Source: an uncultured Oscillibacter sp. (GTDB lineage Bacteria > Bacillota > Clostridia > Oscillospirales > Oscillospiraceae). Taken from it: 30,174 bases of DNA. The notes below the pieces were generated by a model, which had not been told where the DNA came from, searched no databases, and saw only the letters and a program-made list of their open reading frames with translations. Made by a program: the position numbers and the translations under genes. Below, one piece after another: positions 8,097 to 15,544 of this stretch (position 1 is the stretch's first letter; every line of letters starts with the position of its first letter). Location of the stretch: positions 1 to 30,174 of the forward strand of contig NZ_UQXD01000028.1 of assembly GCF_900544955.1 (NCBI RefSeq). Reading direction: 5' to 3'.

Positions 8097-8122
8097 GGGG
8101 CCCGGCGGCAGCGCCGGGCCCC
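8097..8122 (+). terminator. Intrinsic terminator after the dehydrogenase gene
   Basis: An 11-bp stem GGGGCCCGGCG (8097-8107) / CGCCGGGCCCC (8112-8122). The following tract is AT-rich (AAAAATTTATAAATTG) rather than a pure T-run. Confidence 0.75.
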
Positions 8123-8163
8123 AAAAATTTATAAATTGTTTATTTTTCGTTATGCAGAATATG

Positions 8164-8192
8164 TTGTATATTTATTGAAACCGTGCTATACT
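8164..8192 (+). promoter_or_regulatory. Predicted sigma-A promoter of the OLE RNA
   Basis: TTGTAT (8164-8169), 17-nt spacer, TATACT (8187-8192). The expected transcription start is near 8199, exactly where the GCTAAGC sequence of the RNA's 5' end begins. Confidence 0.8.
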
Positions 8193-8198
8193 AATTCA

Positions 8199-8857
8199 CG
8201 CTAAGCGGCGGCGCAGTATTCTAGTCAGATCTGCCGTTTCCTAGGGAGGGCCTAAAAATCCTCTGAAGGGCACATCGATGAAACCTCTGGTGCCTGCTTG
8301 ATACGCCCAGTTTTGGGTGGGTGCTGGGGGGAAGCGCGCCATGCGTGCTTGCGGACTCAGGGCGATTTCCAATGGCATGGTCAACCCGACCCTGTTTCCG
8401 TGGAGACCTGTTCTTGTGCACAGACGTACTCCCATCGCGGTAATTTCGGCCTGTGTACGAAACAGATTGTGAACCTGCAATGCGGTGCATCGGTCCCCAA
8501 GGGCCGTAACGCTGTGTGCAGACGTAGCCTGCCTTGCGTGGGTATGGTGGATGAGAGGCCAGACCGTTCTGACTCCGGCCGGAGCAACGGACGGTCCTTT
8601 GCTCTTTGAAACCCTGCCTGCAAAAGAGGCTAAAGAAGCGGACGGACTGTGGTGGAAATCACCTAGGCTGTTCCCGTGAGGCAGAAAAGGGATTGCAGTG
8701 CGGACTAAGTGGCAATCGGGTAGCGCGGACGGGCGACGCCGCGCCCTGGCACCAAAGGGGGAACCGCCTCTATCGGCAACGAGAGGTGTGCCTTGGGGAA
8801 ATCCAACCCGTACCTAAGCCGTAAGATTTACCTTTTTTGCCGCCGCCGGCTTAGCAG
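8199..8857 (+). ncRNA. ole: OLE RNA (Ornate Large Extremophilic RNA)
   Basis: About 630 nt with a strong promoter but no credible protein gene, between ispA and a small membrane-protein gene followed by dxs. This is the known OLE setting in Firmicutes (nusB-xseA-xseB-ispA / OLE-oapA-dxs-tlyA-nadK-argR-recN). The length fits the family's ~600-640 nt. Visible stems include GCGCGG (8723-8728)/CCGCGC (8739-8744) and CCTCT (8767-8771)/AGAGG (8782-8786). A conserved-looking 3' block runs TTGGGGAAATCCAACCCG into ACCTAAGCCG (ending near 8821). The 5' end GCTAAGCGGCGGC can pair with GCCGCC-GCTTAGC at 8842-8855. Identification rests on synteny, size, lack of ORFs and remembered 3' block; no covariance search was run. 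Exact 3' end uncertain (8822-8857). Confidence 0.85.
8814..8855 (+). promoter_or_regulatory. Alternative hairpins between OLE RNA and oapA
   Basis: CTAAGCCG (8814-8821) is exactly complementary to CGGCTTAG (8847-8854). The same downstream strand can instead pair with the RNA's 5' end (8200-8213). A small GTAA/TTAC hairpin (8821-8831) followed by CCTTTTTT lies inside the loop. The two pairings exclude each other, just before the oapA ribosome binding site. Confidence 0.5.
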
Positions 8858-8891
8858 CATCGAAAAGATACCCCCATTTGGAGGCCATTGT

Positions 8892-9443
8892 TTGAAAAAA
8901 GAGAAAAAGGACAAAAAGGGCGGCGCGGCCGCCCCATACCGTTGGGCTTTGACGGTGTTCTGCATGGCGGTCGCCCTGTCCGCGGCGTTGAGTCTGGCGT
9001 CGGAGTCGATGCTGGACGGCGCGGGCGTGGCGGTCGCCGTTTTGACGCTGGCCATGTTCATTCTCCTGGGCATCGTGTTCGACGTGGTGGGCGTGGCCGT
9101 GACGGCGGCGGACCCCCGGCCGTTCCACTCCATGGCCGCCCACAAGGAAAAGGGGGCCAAGGAGGCCCTGGGCCTCCTGCGCAACGCCAGCCACGTCTCC
9201 AGCGTCTGCAACGACGTGGTGGGCGACATCTGCGGCATCGTCTCCGGCGCCACCGGTGCCGTCATCGTCACCCAGCTGCAAAGCGCCCTGAGCACCCGGA
9301 CCGTGCTGATCTCCGTGGGCGTCACCGCCCTGATCTCCGGGCTCACCATCGGGGGCAAGGCCCTGTCCAAGACCTTCGCCATGAAGCAGAGCACCAAAGT
9401 GGTCTACTGGGCGGGGCGGTTTTTACATGTGTTCCACCGCTGA
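8892..9443 (+). CDS. oapA: OLE-associated membrane protein OapA
   Basis: A 183-residue protein with a Lys-rich N-terminus (KKEKKDKKGG) and about four hydrophobic segments (near 18-38, 46-73, 109-129 and 138-158). DVVGD at 108-112 fits the DxxxD motif reported for OapA. OapA binds OLE RNA at the membrane; the complex is linked to alcohol, cold and Mg2+ stress in Halalkalibacterium halodurans (established knowledge). The start is a TTG at 8892, 7 nt after GGAGG at 8880-8884. An in-frame ATG at 8793 would place about 33 residues inside the RNA and is rejected. dxs starts 15 nt downstream. Confidence 0.83.
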   Translation: MKKEKKDKKGGAAAPYRWALTVFCMAVALSAALSLASESMLDGAGVAVAVLTLAMFILLGIVFDVVGVAVTAADPRPFHSMAAHKEKGAKEALGLLRNASHVSSVCNDVVGDICGIVSGATGAVIVTQLQSALSTRTVLISVGVTALISGLTIGGKALSKTFAMKQSTKVVYWAGRFLHVFHR

Positions 9444-9458
9444 GAGGAGGGGAGCGGC

Positions 9459-11318
9459 ATGCTTCTGGAAACAATCCACTCTCCCGCCGACGTAAAGGCG
9501 CTGGAGGCCGCGCAGCTGCCCGTTTTGTGCCGGGAGCTGCGGGAGTTTCTCATTGAGAGCGTCTCCCGGACCGGGGGCCATCTGGCCTCCAACCTGGGGG
9601 CCGTGGAACTGACGGTGGCCATCCACCGGGTATTTGACACCAGCCGGGACCGGCTGGTGTTCGACGTGGGCCACCAGTGCTACGTCCACAAGGCCCTCAC
9701 CGGGCGGCAGGCGCTGTTCGACACCCTGCGGCAGCTGGACGGTCTCTCCGGCTTTCCCAAGCCCCATGAGAGCGCCCACGACGCCTTCATCGCCGGCCAC
9801 GCCTCCAACTCTGTGTCGGTGGCACTTGGAATGGCAAGGGCCAGAACTTTACAGAAAGAGGCGTACAGCGTCCTGGCCCTCATCGGGGACGGCGCCCTCA
9901 CCGGGGGGCTGGCCTACGAGGGGCTGAACAACGCCGGGGCCTCCGGCGAGCCGCTGATTGTGATTTTGAACGACAACGGCATGTCCATCAACCCCAACGT
10001 GGGGGCCATGCCCTCCCACCTCAGCCGCCTGCGGTCCAAGCCCGTCTACTACCACTTTAAAAAGTGGTATCGGGGGCTGTTCGGCAAGCGGCCCATGGAG
10101 AATTGGCTGTACCGGTTCAACCACCGGGTGAAATCCTCCCTGAAAAAGACCCTCTGGCCCGGCAGCACCCTCTTTGAGGACATGGGCTTCACCTACCTGG
10201 GGCCTGTGGACGGCCACGACCTGCCCCGGCTGTGCGACGTGCTCCAGTGGGCCCGGGAGCTGAACAGCCCCGTGGTGGTCCACGTGAACACGGTGAAGGG
10301 GAAAGGGTATCCCTTTGCGGAGCAGAATCCTGGCAAGTTCCACGGCGTGGGCCCCTTCGACCCGGCCACCGGCCTTTTGAAATCCCCCGGCGGAGAGAGC
10401 TTCTCGACTGTCTTCGGCAAGACGCTGGCGGACTGCGCCGCGGAGGACAGCCGGGTGTGCGCCATCACCGCCGCCATGGCCGACGGCACGGGGCTGACGC
10501 CCTTCGCCCGGGAGTTCCCGGATCGGTTTTTCGACGTGGCCATCGCTGAGGGGCACGGGGTGTCCATGGCGGCGGGCCTGGCGGCCCAGGGCATGATTCC
10601 GGTGTTTGCGGTGTACTCCACCTTTTTGCAGCGGGGCTACGACCAGCTGATTCACGACGTGGCGCTGGAGCGGCTCCACGTGGTGCTGGGCGTGGATCGG
10701 GCGGGACTGGTGGGCGCTGACGGCGAGACCCACCACGGCTGCTTCGACGCGCTGTTCCTCTCGGAGATCCCGGGGTTCACGGTGCTGTGCCCCTCCAGCT
10801 TCGCGGAGCTGCGGCACATGCTGCGCCAGGCCCTGTTCCAGCTGGAGGGGCCGGTGGTGGTCCGGTACCCCCGGGGCGGGGAGGGCCGCTTCCGCTCGGA
10901 TACGGCGGAGTCGTCCATCGCCTGGCTGCGCCGGGGGGAGGACGTGACGCTGCTCTCCTACGGCGTGCTGGTCAACCACCTGCTGGACGCGGCGGAGCTG
11001 CTGGAGGCCGCCGGCATCCGGGCGGGGGTGGCCAAGCTGAACCGCATCTCGCCCCTGGACCACGACCAGGTCTGCGGGGCGCTGGGCGGCGCGAAACGGC
11101 TGCTGGTGCTGGAGGATTCCTTCGGCGCGGGCTGCGTGGGGCAGCGAGTGGCCGCCATCTTGGCGGAGCACGGCGCGGCCCCGGCGCAGCTGATCCTGAA
11201 AAATCTGGGCAAGACCTTTGCCCCCGAGGGCAGCGTCCCCCAGCTGGAGCAGCGCTTCGGCCTGGACGGCGCTGCCGTCGCGGCGGCGGTGAAGGAGGCA
11301 ATGGCGCATGAGCAATAA
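9459..11318 (+). CDS. dxs: 1-deoxy-D-xylulose-5-phosphate synthase
   Basis: A 619-residue thiamine-diphosphate enzyme joining pyruvate and glyceraldehyde 3-phosphate, the first step of the MEP isoprenoid pathway. Visible features are GGHLASNLGAVELT near the N-terminus, the diphosphate-binding GDGALTGGLAYEGLNNAG from residue 143 with a downstream NDNGMSI, the central AEGHGVSMAAGLA, and DRAGLVGADGETHHG in the pyrimidine-binding domain. Length is normal. It starts 15 nt after oapA and overlaps tlyA by 11 nt, so it is probably transcribed from the OLE promoter. Confidence 0.97.
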   Translation: MLLETIHSPADVKALEAAQLPVLCRELREFLIESVSRTGGHLASNLGAVELTVAIHRVFDTSRDRLVFDVGHQCYVHKALTGRQALFDTLRQLDGLSGFPKPHESAHDAFIAGHASNSVSVALGMARARTLQKEAYSVLALIGDGALTGGLAYEGLNNAGASGEPLIVILNDNGMSINPNVGAMPSHLSRLRSKPVYYHFKKWYRGLFGKRPMENWLYRFNHRVKSSLKKTLWPGSTLFEDMGFTYLGPVDGHDLPRLCDVLQWARELNSPVVVHVNTVKGKGYPFAEQNPGKFHGVGPFDPATGLLKSPGGESFSTVFGKTLADCAAEDSRVCAITAAMADGTGLTPFAREFPDRFFDVAIAEGHGVSMAAGLAAQGMIPVFAVYSTFLQRGYDQLIHDVALERLHVVLGVDRAGLVGADGETHHGCFDALFLSEIPGFTVLCPSSFAELRHMLRQALFQLEGPVVVRYPRGGEGRFRSDTAESSIAWLRRGEDVTLLSYGVLVNHLLDAAELLEAAGIRAGVAKLNRISPLDHDQVCGALGGAKRLLVLEDSFGAGCVGQRVAAILAEHGAAPAQLILKNLGKTFAPEGSVPQLEQRFGLDGAAVAAAVKEAMAHEQ

Positions 11319-12132
11319 GACGCGGCTGGACGTGCTGCTGGTGGAGCGGGGCTTGCAGGAGAGCCGGCAGAAGGCCCAGGCCACCATTATGAGCGGCTTG
11401 GTATTCGTCCGGGGCCAGCGGGTGGACAAGCCCGGCACCGCCGTTTTGAACGACGCGGAGATCGAGGTCCGGGGCAACGTCCTGCCCTATGTGAGCCGGG
11501 GCGGGCTGAAGCTGGAAAAGGCCATGGCCTCCTTCCCCATCCATCTGGAGGGGGCCGTCTGCGGCGACATCGGCGCCTCCACCGGCGGCTTTACCGACTG
11601 CATGCTGCAAAACGGCGCCGCAAAGGTCTACGCCGTGGACGTGGGCTACGGCCAGCTGGCCTGGAAGCTCCGCAGCGATGAGCGGGTGGTGTGCCTGGAG
11701 CGGACCAACGCCCGCTACCTCACCTGCGAGCAGATTCCCCAGCCCCTGGACTTCGCCTCCATCGACGTCAGCTTCATCTCTTTGAAGCTGATTCTCCCCG
11801 CCGTCTGCGGCGTGCTGAAGCCGGAGGGCCATGTGGCCTGCCTGGTCAAGCCCCAGTTCGAGGCGGGCCGGGAGAAGGTGGGGAAGAAGGGGGTGGTCCG
11901 GGACCCGGCGGTGCACCGGGAGGTGCTGGAGCACTTCCTGGACCACGCAAAGGAGTCCGGCTTTGCCGTCCTCGGCCTTACTTATTCGCCCATTCGGGGA
12001 CCCGAGGGAAACATCGAGTACCTGGGCTATCTGGAGAAGGGCCCCTGGCGGGAGGCGGCCTTTGATTTGGAGGCGCTGGTGGCGGAGTCCCACCAGGTGC
12101 TGAGAGAACACGGAGAGGGGGAAGCCCAATGA
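11308..12132 (+). CDS. tlyA: TlyA family rRNA (cytidine-2'-O)-methyltransferase / hemolysin-like protein
   Basis: A 274-residue protein with an N-terminal S4 RNA-binding domain (first ~65 residues, LDVLLVERGLQESRQKAQA) and an FtsJ-like Rossmann methyltransferase domain. The SAM-binding motif GDIGASTGGFTDCML lies at about residue 86, and LVKPQFEAGRE is a family motif. Homologues 2'-O-methylate rRNA; the hemolysin name is historical. In Bacillus the equivalent yqxC lies between dxs and the ppnK/argR genes, as here. The start overlaps dxs and the stop overlaps nadK (ATGA). Confidence 0.94.
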   Translation: MSNKTRLDVLLVERGLQESRQKAQATIMSGLVFVRGQRVDKPGTAVLNDAEIEVRGNVLPYVSRGGLKLEKAMASFPIHLEGAVCGDIGASTGGFTDCMLQNGAAKVYAVDVGYGQLAWKLRSDERVVCLERTNARYLTCEQIPQPLDFASIDVSFISLKLILPAVCGVLKPEGHVACLVKPQFEAGREKVGKKGVVRDPAVHREVLEHFLDHAKESGFAVLGLTYSPIRGPEGNIEYLGYLEKGPWREAAFDLEALVAESHQVLREHGEGEAQ

Positions 12133-13001
12133 ATCCCAAGAAGATCATCCTGTGCCCCAACCCCAACCGGGACCAGGGAATGGCCGCCACAAAGCAGGCC
12201 GACGCCATTTTGCGGGAGATGGGCTTCCGCACGGTGGTGTGCTCCCCCTTCAAGGACCAGAAGGCCGGGGCGTTCGCGGATTACGACGTGCGCTCCCTGC
12301 CCCAGGAGATGCGGGGGGCGGACCTGCTCCTCACCTTCGGCGGGGACGGCACCATTCTGCATCTGGCCAAGCTGGCGGCGCTGCACAAGCTGCCGGTGCT
12401 GGGTATCAACATGGGGGGCCTGGGCTTCATCGCGGAGCTGGAGGCCGGGGAGCTGGAAACCCTGAAAAAGCTGCGGGACTGGGACTTTGAGACGGAGTCC
12501 CGCATGATGCTGGACGTCTCTGTGTTCCGTGAAGGAAAACAGGTTTACACCAACCTGGGCCTCAACGACGCGGTGATTCGGGAGGGCCCCATCTCCCACG
12601 TCATCCACCTGAAAATCTCCTCCGACGGCCGCCATCTGGCGGACATTGCCGGGGACGGCGTCATCATCTCCACCCCCACCGGGTCCACGGCCTACTCCCT
12701 GTCCGCCGGCGGGCCGGTGGTGGAGCCGGTGGCCCAGACGCTGGTGGTCTGCCCCATCTGCACCCACAACATGCGCTTTTCCTCCTACGTGCTGTCCCCG
12801 GACCACGTGCTGACGGTGGAGCTGGAGCGCAACGGCCGCAAGCCGGTGTATCTGTGCGTGGATGAGAGCCGGGCCTTCTCCCTGCGGGCGGACGACAAGG
12901 TGCAGGTGCGCAGGAGCAAGTATGTGATGAAGCTGGTGCGGCTGACGGAGAAGAGCTTCTGTGAGATTTTCGCCCAAAAAATGCTGCCGGGAGGGCTGTG
13001 A
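12129..13001 (+). CDS. nadK: NAD(+) kinase
   Basis: A 290-residue kinase forming NADP from NAD with ATP or polyphosphate. The signature GGDGT is at residues 71-75 (TFGGDGTILHLAK), and the second glycine-rich motif is GDGVIISTPTGSTAYSLSAGG in the C-terminal domain, with NDAVI between them. The start overlaps the tlyA stop. argR begins 1 nt after the stop, so the four genes dxs to argR form a tightly packed unit. Confidence 0.96.
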   Translation: MNPKKIILCPNPNRDQGMAATKQADAILREMGFRTVVCSPFKDQKAGAFADYDVRSLPQEMRGADLLLTFGGDGTILHLAKLAALHKLPVLGINMGGLGFIAELEAGELETLKKLRDWDFETESRMMLDVSVFREGKQVYTNLGLNDAVIREGPISHVIHLKISSDGRHLADIAGDGVIISTPTGSTAYSLSAGGPVVEPVAQTLVVCPICTHNMRFSSYVLSPDHVLTVELERNGRKPVYLCVDESRAFSLRADDKVQVRRSKYVMKLVRLTEKSFCEIFAQKMLPGGL

Positions 13002-13002
13002 C

Positions 13003-13452
13003 ATGAAAAACGACCGCCAGACCATGATTTTGGAGATCATCTCCCAGGAGAACATTGAAACCCAGGAGCAGCTCCTCTCCCGCCTCCAGGCCCGGGGCAT
13101 CAACTCCACTCAGGCCACCATCTCCCGGGACATCAAGCAGATGCATCTCATCAAGGAGCCGGTGGGCCAGGGGGTCTACAAATACGCGGTGTCGGGCAAC
13201 CGGACGAAGCTGAACTTCGCGGAGAAGCTGCGGACCATCTTCCGGGAGAGCATCACCTCCATCGCCTATGCCCAGAACATCGTGGTCCTCAAGACCATGC
13301 CGGGCCTTGCCAGTGCGGCCTGCTCCGCCCTGGACAACATGGACATCACCTATATGGTGGGGTCCCTGGCGGGGGACGACACCGCGTTTTTGCTGATGCA
13401 GGACACGGAGTCCGCCGCCGCCTTCTGCGAGGAGATCAAGGAGATGCTATGA
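13003..13452 (+). CDS. argR: Arginine repressor ArgR/AhrC
   Basis: A 149-residue regulator. The N-terminal winged helix holds RGINSTQATISRDIKQMHLIK. The C-terminal oligomerisation and arginine-binding domain ends SLAGDDTAFLLMQD, the usual GT(I/L)AGDDT-type motif, with both Asp residues kept. The start at 13003 follows GGGAGGG and avoids overlap with nadK; an ATG at 12961 in frame is inside nadK. In Firmicutes argR commonly lies just before recN, as here. A hairpin cluster and terminator follow. Confidence 0.95.
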   Translation: MKNDRQTMILEIISQENIETQEQLLSRLQARGINSTQATISRDIKQMHLIKEPVGQGVYKYAVSGNRTKLNFAEKLRTIFRESITSIAYAQNIVVLKTMPGLASAACSALDNMDITYMVGSLAGDDTAFLLMQDTESAAAFCEEIKEML

Positions 13453-13456
13453 CTCC

Positions 13457-13553
13457 AAGGGGGACTGGCGTCCCCCTTAGACGCTCCGCCGGGCGGCGCC
13501 CGGCTCCGCTGAACCCCCTCACCCGCAGATCTGCGGGTGCCCGCCGCGGCGGG
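13457..13553. repeat. Cluster of four consecutive perfect hairpins
   Basis: Between argR and its terminator lie, in order: AAGGGGGAC/GTCCCCCTT (13457-13478), GCCGGGC/GCCCGGC (13488-13504), a 20-nt palindrome with arms CACCCGCAGA/TCTGCGGGTG (13520-13539), and CCCGCCG/CGGCGGG (13540-13553). None has a T-run. They look like inserted palindromic repeat units rather than a terminator. Confidence 0.6.
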
Positions 13554-13560
13554 CAGCGGG

Positions 13561-13599
13561 GTCCAGGCGGAAGTGAATTCCGCCTGGACGGTATTTTTT
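13561..13599 (+). terminator. Intrinsic terminator between argR and recN
   Basis: A perfect 12-bp stem GTCCAGGCGGAA (13561-13572) / TTCCGCCTGGAC (13578-13589), loop GTGAA, then GGTATTTTTT. Confidence 0.88.
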
Positions 13600-13628
13600 G
13601 AGAGTTTTGGTAAACGAGGTGGATACCA

Positions 13629-15314
13629 TTGCTGGAATTGCTGCATATTGAGAACATCGCCGTCATTGAGTCGGCGGACATCCAGTTTCAGCCGGGGTTC
13701 AACGCCCTGACCGGCGAGACCGGCGCCGGAAAATCCATCGTCATCGACGCCATGGGGGCGGTGCTGGGGGGACGGACCTCCCGGGAACTGATCCGCACCG
13801 GGGCGGAAAAGGCCTTTGTCAGCGCCGCCTTCTCCCAGGTGCCGCCGGCGCTGCCGGGGCTGGAGGAGACCGGAACCGCCCCGGACGAGAATGGGGAGCT
13901 GCTGCTCCAGCGGGAGATTTTCACCGACGGCAAAAACGCCTGCCGGGTCAACGGGCGGCCCGTCACCGTGGCCCAGCTGCGGCGCATCGGCCAGGACCTT
14001 CTGAACATCCACGGCCAGCACGACGGCGCCCAGCTCCTGGACGAGGAGCAGCACGGCGCCTATCTGGACCGCTTCGGCAAAACCGAGGGGGTCCTGGCGG
14101 ATTACCGCCGGGCCTACGACGCCATGGCGGACCTGCGGGGCCGCATCCAGGCGCTGCAAATGGACGAGGCGGAGAAAGCCCGGCGGGTGGACAGCCTGCA
14201 ATTCCAGATCGGCGAGCTGGAGCGGGCGGAGCTGACGGCGGGGGAGGACGAGGAGCTGCGCCAGCGGCGGGAGCTGCTGCGCAACGGCGAGAAGTACCTC
14301 TCCGCCCTGGCGGGGGCGGACTACTGCCTCAATGGCGGCGACGAGGATGCCGGGGCGGTGGGGAAGCTGCGGGACGCGGAGAGCGCCCTGGCGGGCATCC
14401 GCACCCTGGGGGAGGACCTGGGGGAGCTGTTCAACCGGCTGTCACAGCTGCGCAGTGAAGCCTTCGACCTTGCCGAGACCATCCGGGACAAGCGGGGGGA
14501 GTTTGACTTCTCCCCGGCGGAGCTGGACGCGGTGGAGAGCCGGGCGGACCTGCTCTACCGGCTGAAAAAGAAGTACGGCGCCACGGTGGAGGACTGCCTC
14601 GCTTATCTGGACAAGTGCCGGGCGGAGCTGGATGCCATCGAGACGGCGGACGACACCTTAGCGCGGCTGGAGGGGCAGGTGGAAAAGGCGGCGGCGGCCG
14701 TCCGGGCGGCGGGCGCCGCGCTGACGGAGGCCCGCAGGGCGGCGGCGGCGGTTCTGGAGCAGCGCATCCAGCGGGAGCTCCAGGAGCTGGACATGCACAA
14801 GGTCCGCTTTGCCATCGATTTTGCGGAGAAGGAGCCCGCCGCCGACGGCTGCGACACCATCCGGTTTCTGATGTCCGCCAACGTGGGGGAGGACCTGCGG
14901 CCCATCGCCAAAATCGCCTCCGGCGGCGAGCTGGCCCGGATTATGCTGGCGCTGAAAAACGTCCTGGCGGAGCAGGAGGCTGTCGCCACGCTGGTCTTTG
15001 ACGAGGTGGATACGGGCGTGTCCGGCCGGGCGGCCCAGAAGGTGGCGGAGAAGCTGGCGCAGGTCAGCCGCCGCAAGCAAGTGCTCTGCGTCACCCATCT
15101 GCCCCAGCTGGCGGCCATGGCGGACACTCACTTCTCCGTGGAAAAGGGGGAGGACAAGGGGAGAACCTTCACACGTGTGGTCCGGCTGGACCGAAAGCGG
15201 CGGGAGGCGGAGCTGGCCCGGATCACCGGCGGAAGCAAGGTGACGGAGGCGCTGCTGGCCAGCGCCGGGGAGCTGCTGGACGGGGCGGAGGCCTACCGGC
15301 GAGGATTGAGATGA
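13629..15314 (+). CDS. recN: DNA repair protein RecN
   Basis: A 561-residue SMC-like ATPase for double-strand-break repair. The Walker A is GETGAGKS (residues 29-36). A central coiled coil follows (about 150-390), then the ABC signature IASGGELARIMLALK near residue 428 and Walker B LVFDEVDTGVSG near 456. The start is TTG at 13629, preceded by GAGGTGG. No start-proximal ATG fits the highly conserved N-terminus LLELLHIENIAVIE-like. The strong terminator upstream suggests recN needs its own promoter or read-through; none stands out in the 30 nt between. Confidence 0.96.
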   Translation: MLELLHIENIAVIESADIQFQPGFNALTGETGAGKSIVIDAMGAVLGGRTSRELIRTGAEKAFVSAAFSQVPPALPGLEETGTAPDENGELLLQREIFTDGKNACRVNGRPVTVAQLRRIGQDLLNIHGQHDGAQLLDEEQHGAYLDRFGKTEGVLADYRRAYDAMADLRGRIQALQMDEAEKARRVDSLQFQIGELERAELTAGEDEELRQRRELLRNGEKYLSALAGADYCLNGGDEDAGAVGKLRDAESALAGIRTLGEDLGELFNRLSQLRSEAFDLAETIRDKRGEFDFSPAELDAVESRADLLYRLKKKYGATVEDCLAYLDKCRAELDAIETADDTLARLEGQVEKAAAAVRAAGAALTEARRAAAAVLEQRIQRELQELDMHKVRFAIDFAEKEPAADGCDTIRFLMSANVGEDLRPIAKIASGGELARIMLALKNVLAEQEAVATLVFDEVDTGVSGRAAQKVAEKLAQVSRRKQVLCVTHLPQLAAMADTHFSVEKGEDKGRTFTRVVRLDRKRREAELARITGGSKVTEALLASAGELLDGAEAYRRGLR

Positions 15315-15361
15315 CCGGGATTCCAGCCCAAAGGGCCTGAGGGACGTCCGCGCATCGGCGC

Positions 15362-15439
15362 GGGGACGAAGGATTTCCGCCTCCGCCAGACGGCGGTATC
15401 CCCCGTCCCCGCGCCGTGCGCGGATCGTTCTTCGTCCCC
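15362..15439. repeat. Dispersed palindromic intergenic repeat, copy B
   Basis: GGGGACGAAG (15362-15371) and CTTCGTCCCC (15430-15439) form perfect outer arms. Inner stems are CCGCC/GGCGG and CCGCGC/GCGCGG-like. The 36-nt core at 15389-15424 matches copy A (4592-4627) at 33 of 36 bases while the outer arms differ, as expected for a structured element. It lies between recN and the tyrS promoter. Confidence 0.65.
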
Positions 15440-15509
15440 TCGCTGTTTGTACCGGCATCCCAAGGAGTTGATTCTCGCCGGATATCCCAAGAAAATACAA
15501 GGATTTGGA

Positions 15510-15538
15510 TTGACATTCCGGCGCTGATCGGATACAAT
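15510..15538 (+). promoter_or_regulatory. Sigma-A promoter of the tyrS T-box transcript
   Basis: Consensus TTGACA (15510-15515), 17-nt spacer, TACAAT (15533-15538). Confidence 0.9.
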
Positions 15539-15544
15539 ACCCCG

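Noticed and set aside
8221..8824. Several small ORFs (60-103 codons) within 8221-8824 on both strands
   Set aside because: They overlap one another in several frames without ribosome sites; the segment is better explained as OLE RNA.
8164..8857. RNase P RNA, tmRNA or 6S RNA as alternatives for the large ncRNA
   Set aside because: Length over 600 nt, the OapA-like neighbour and the ispA/dxs context fit OLE; no tmRNA tRNA-like end or tag frame is seen.
13457..13599. CRISPR array in the argR-recN hairpin cluster
   Set aside because: The palindromes differ from each other and there are no regular repeat-spacer units.
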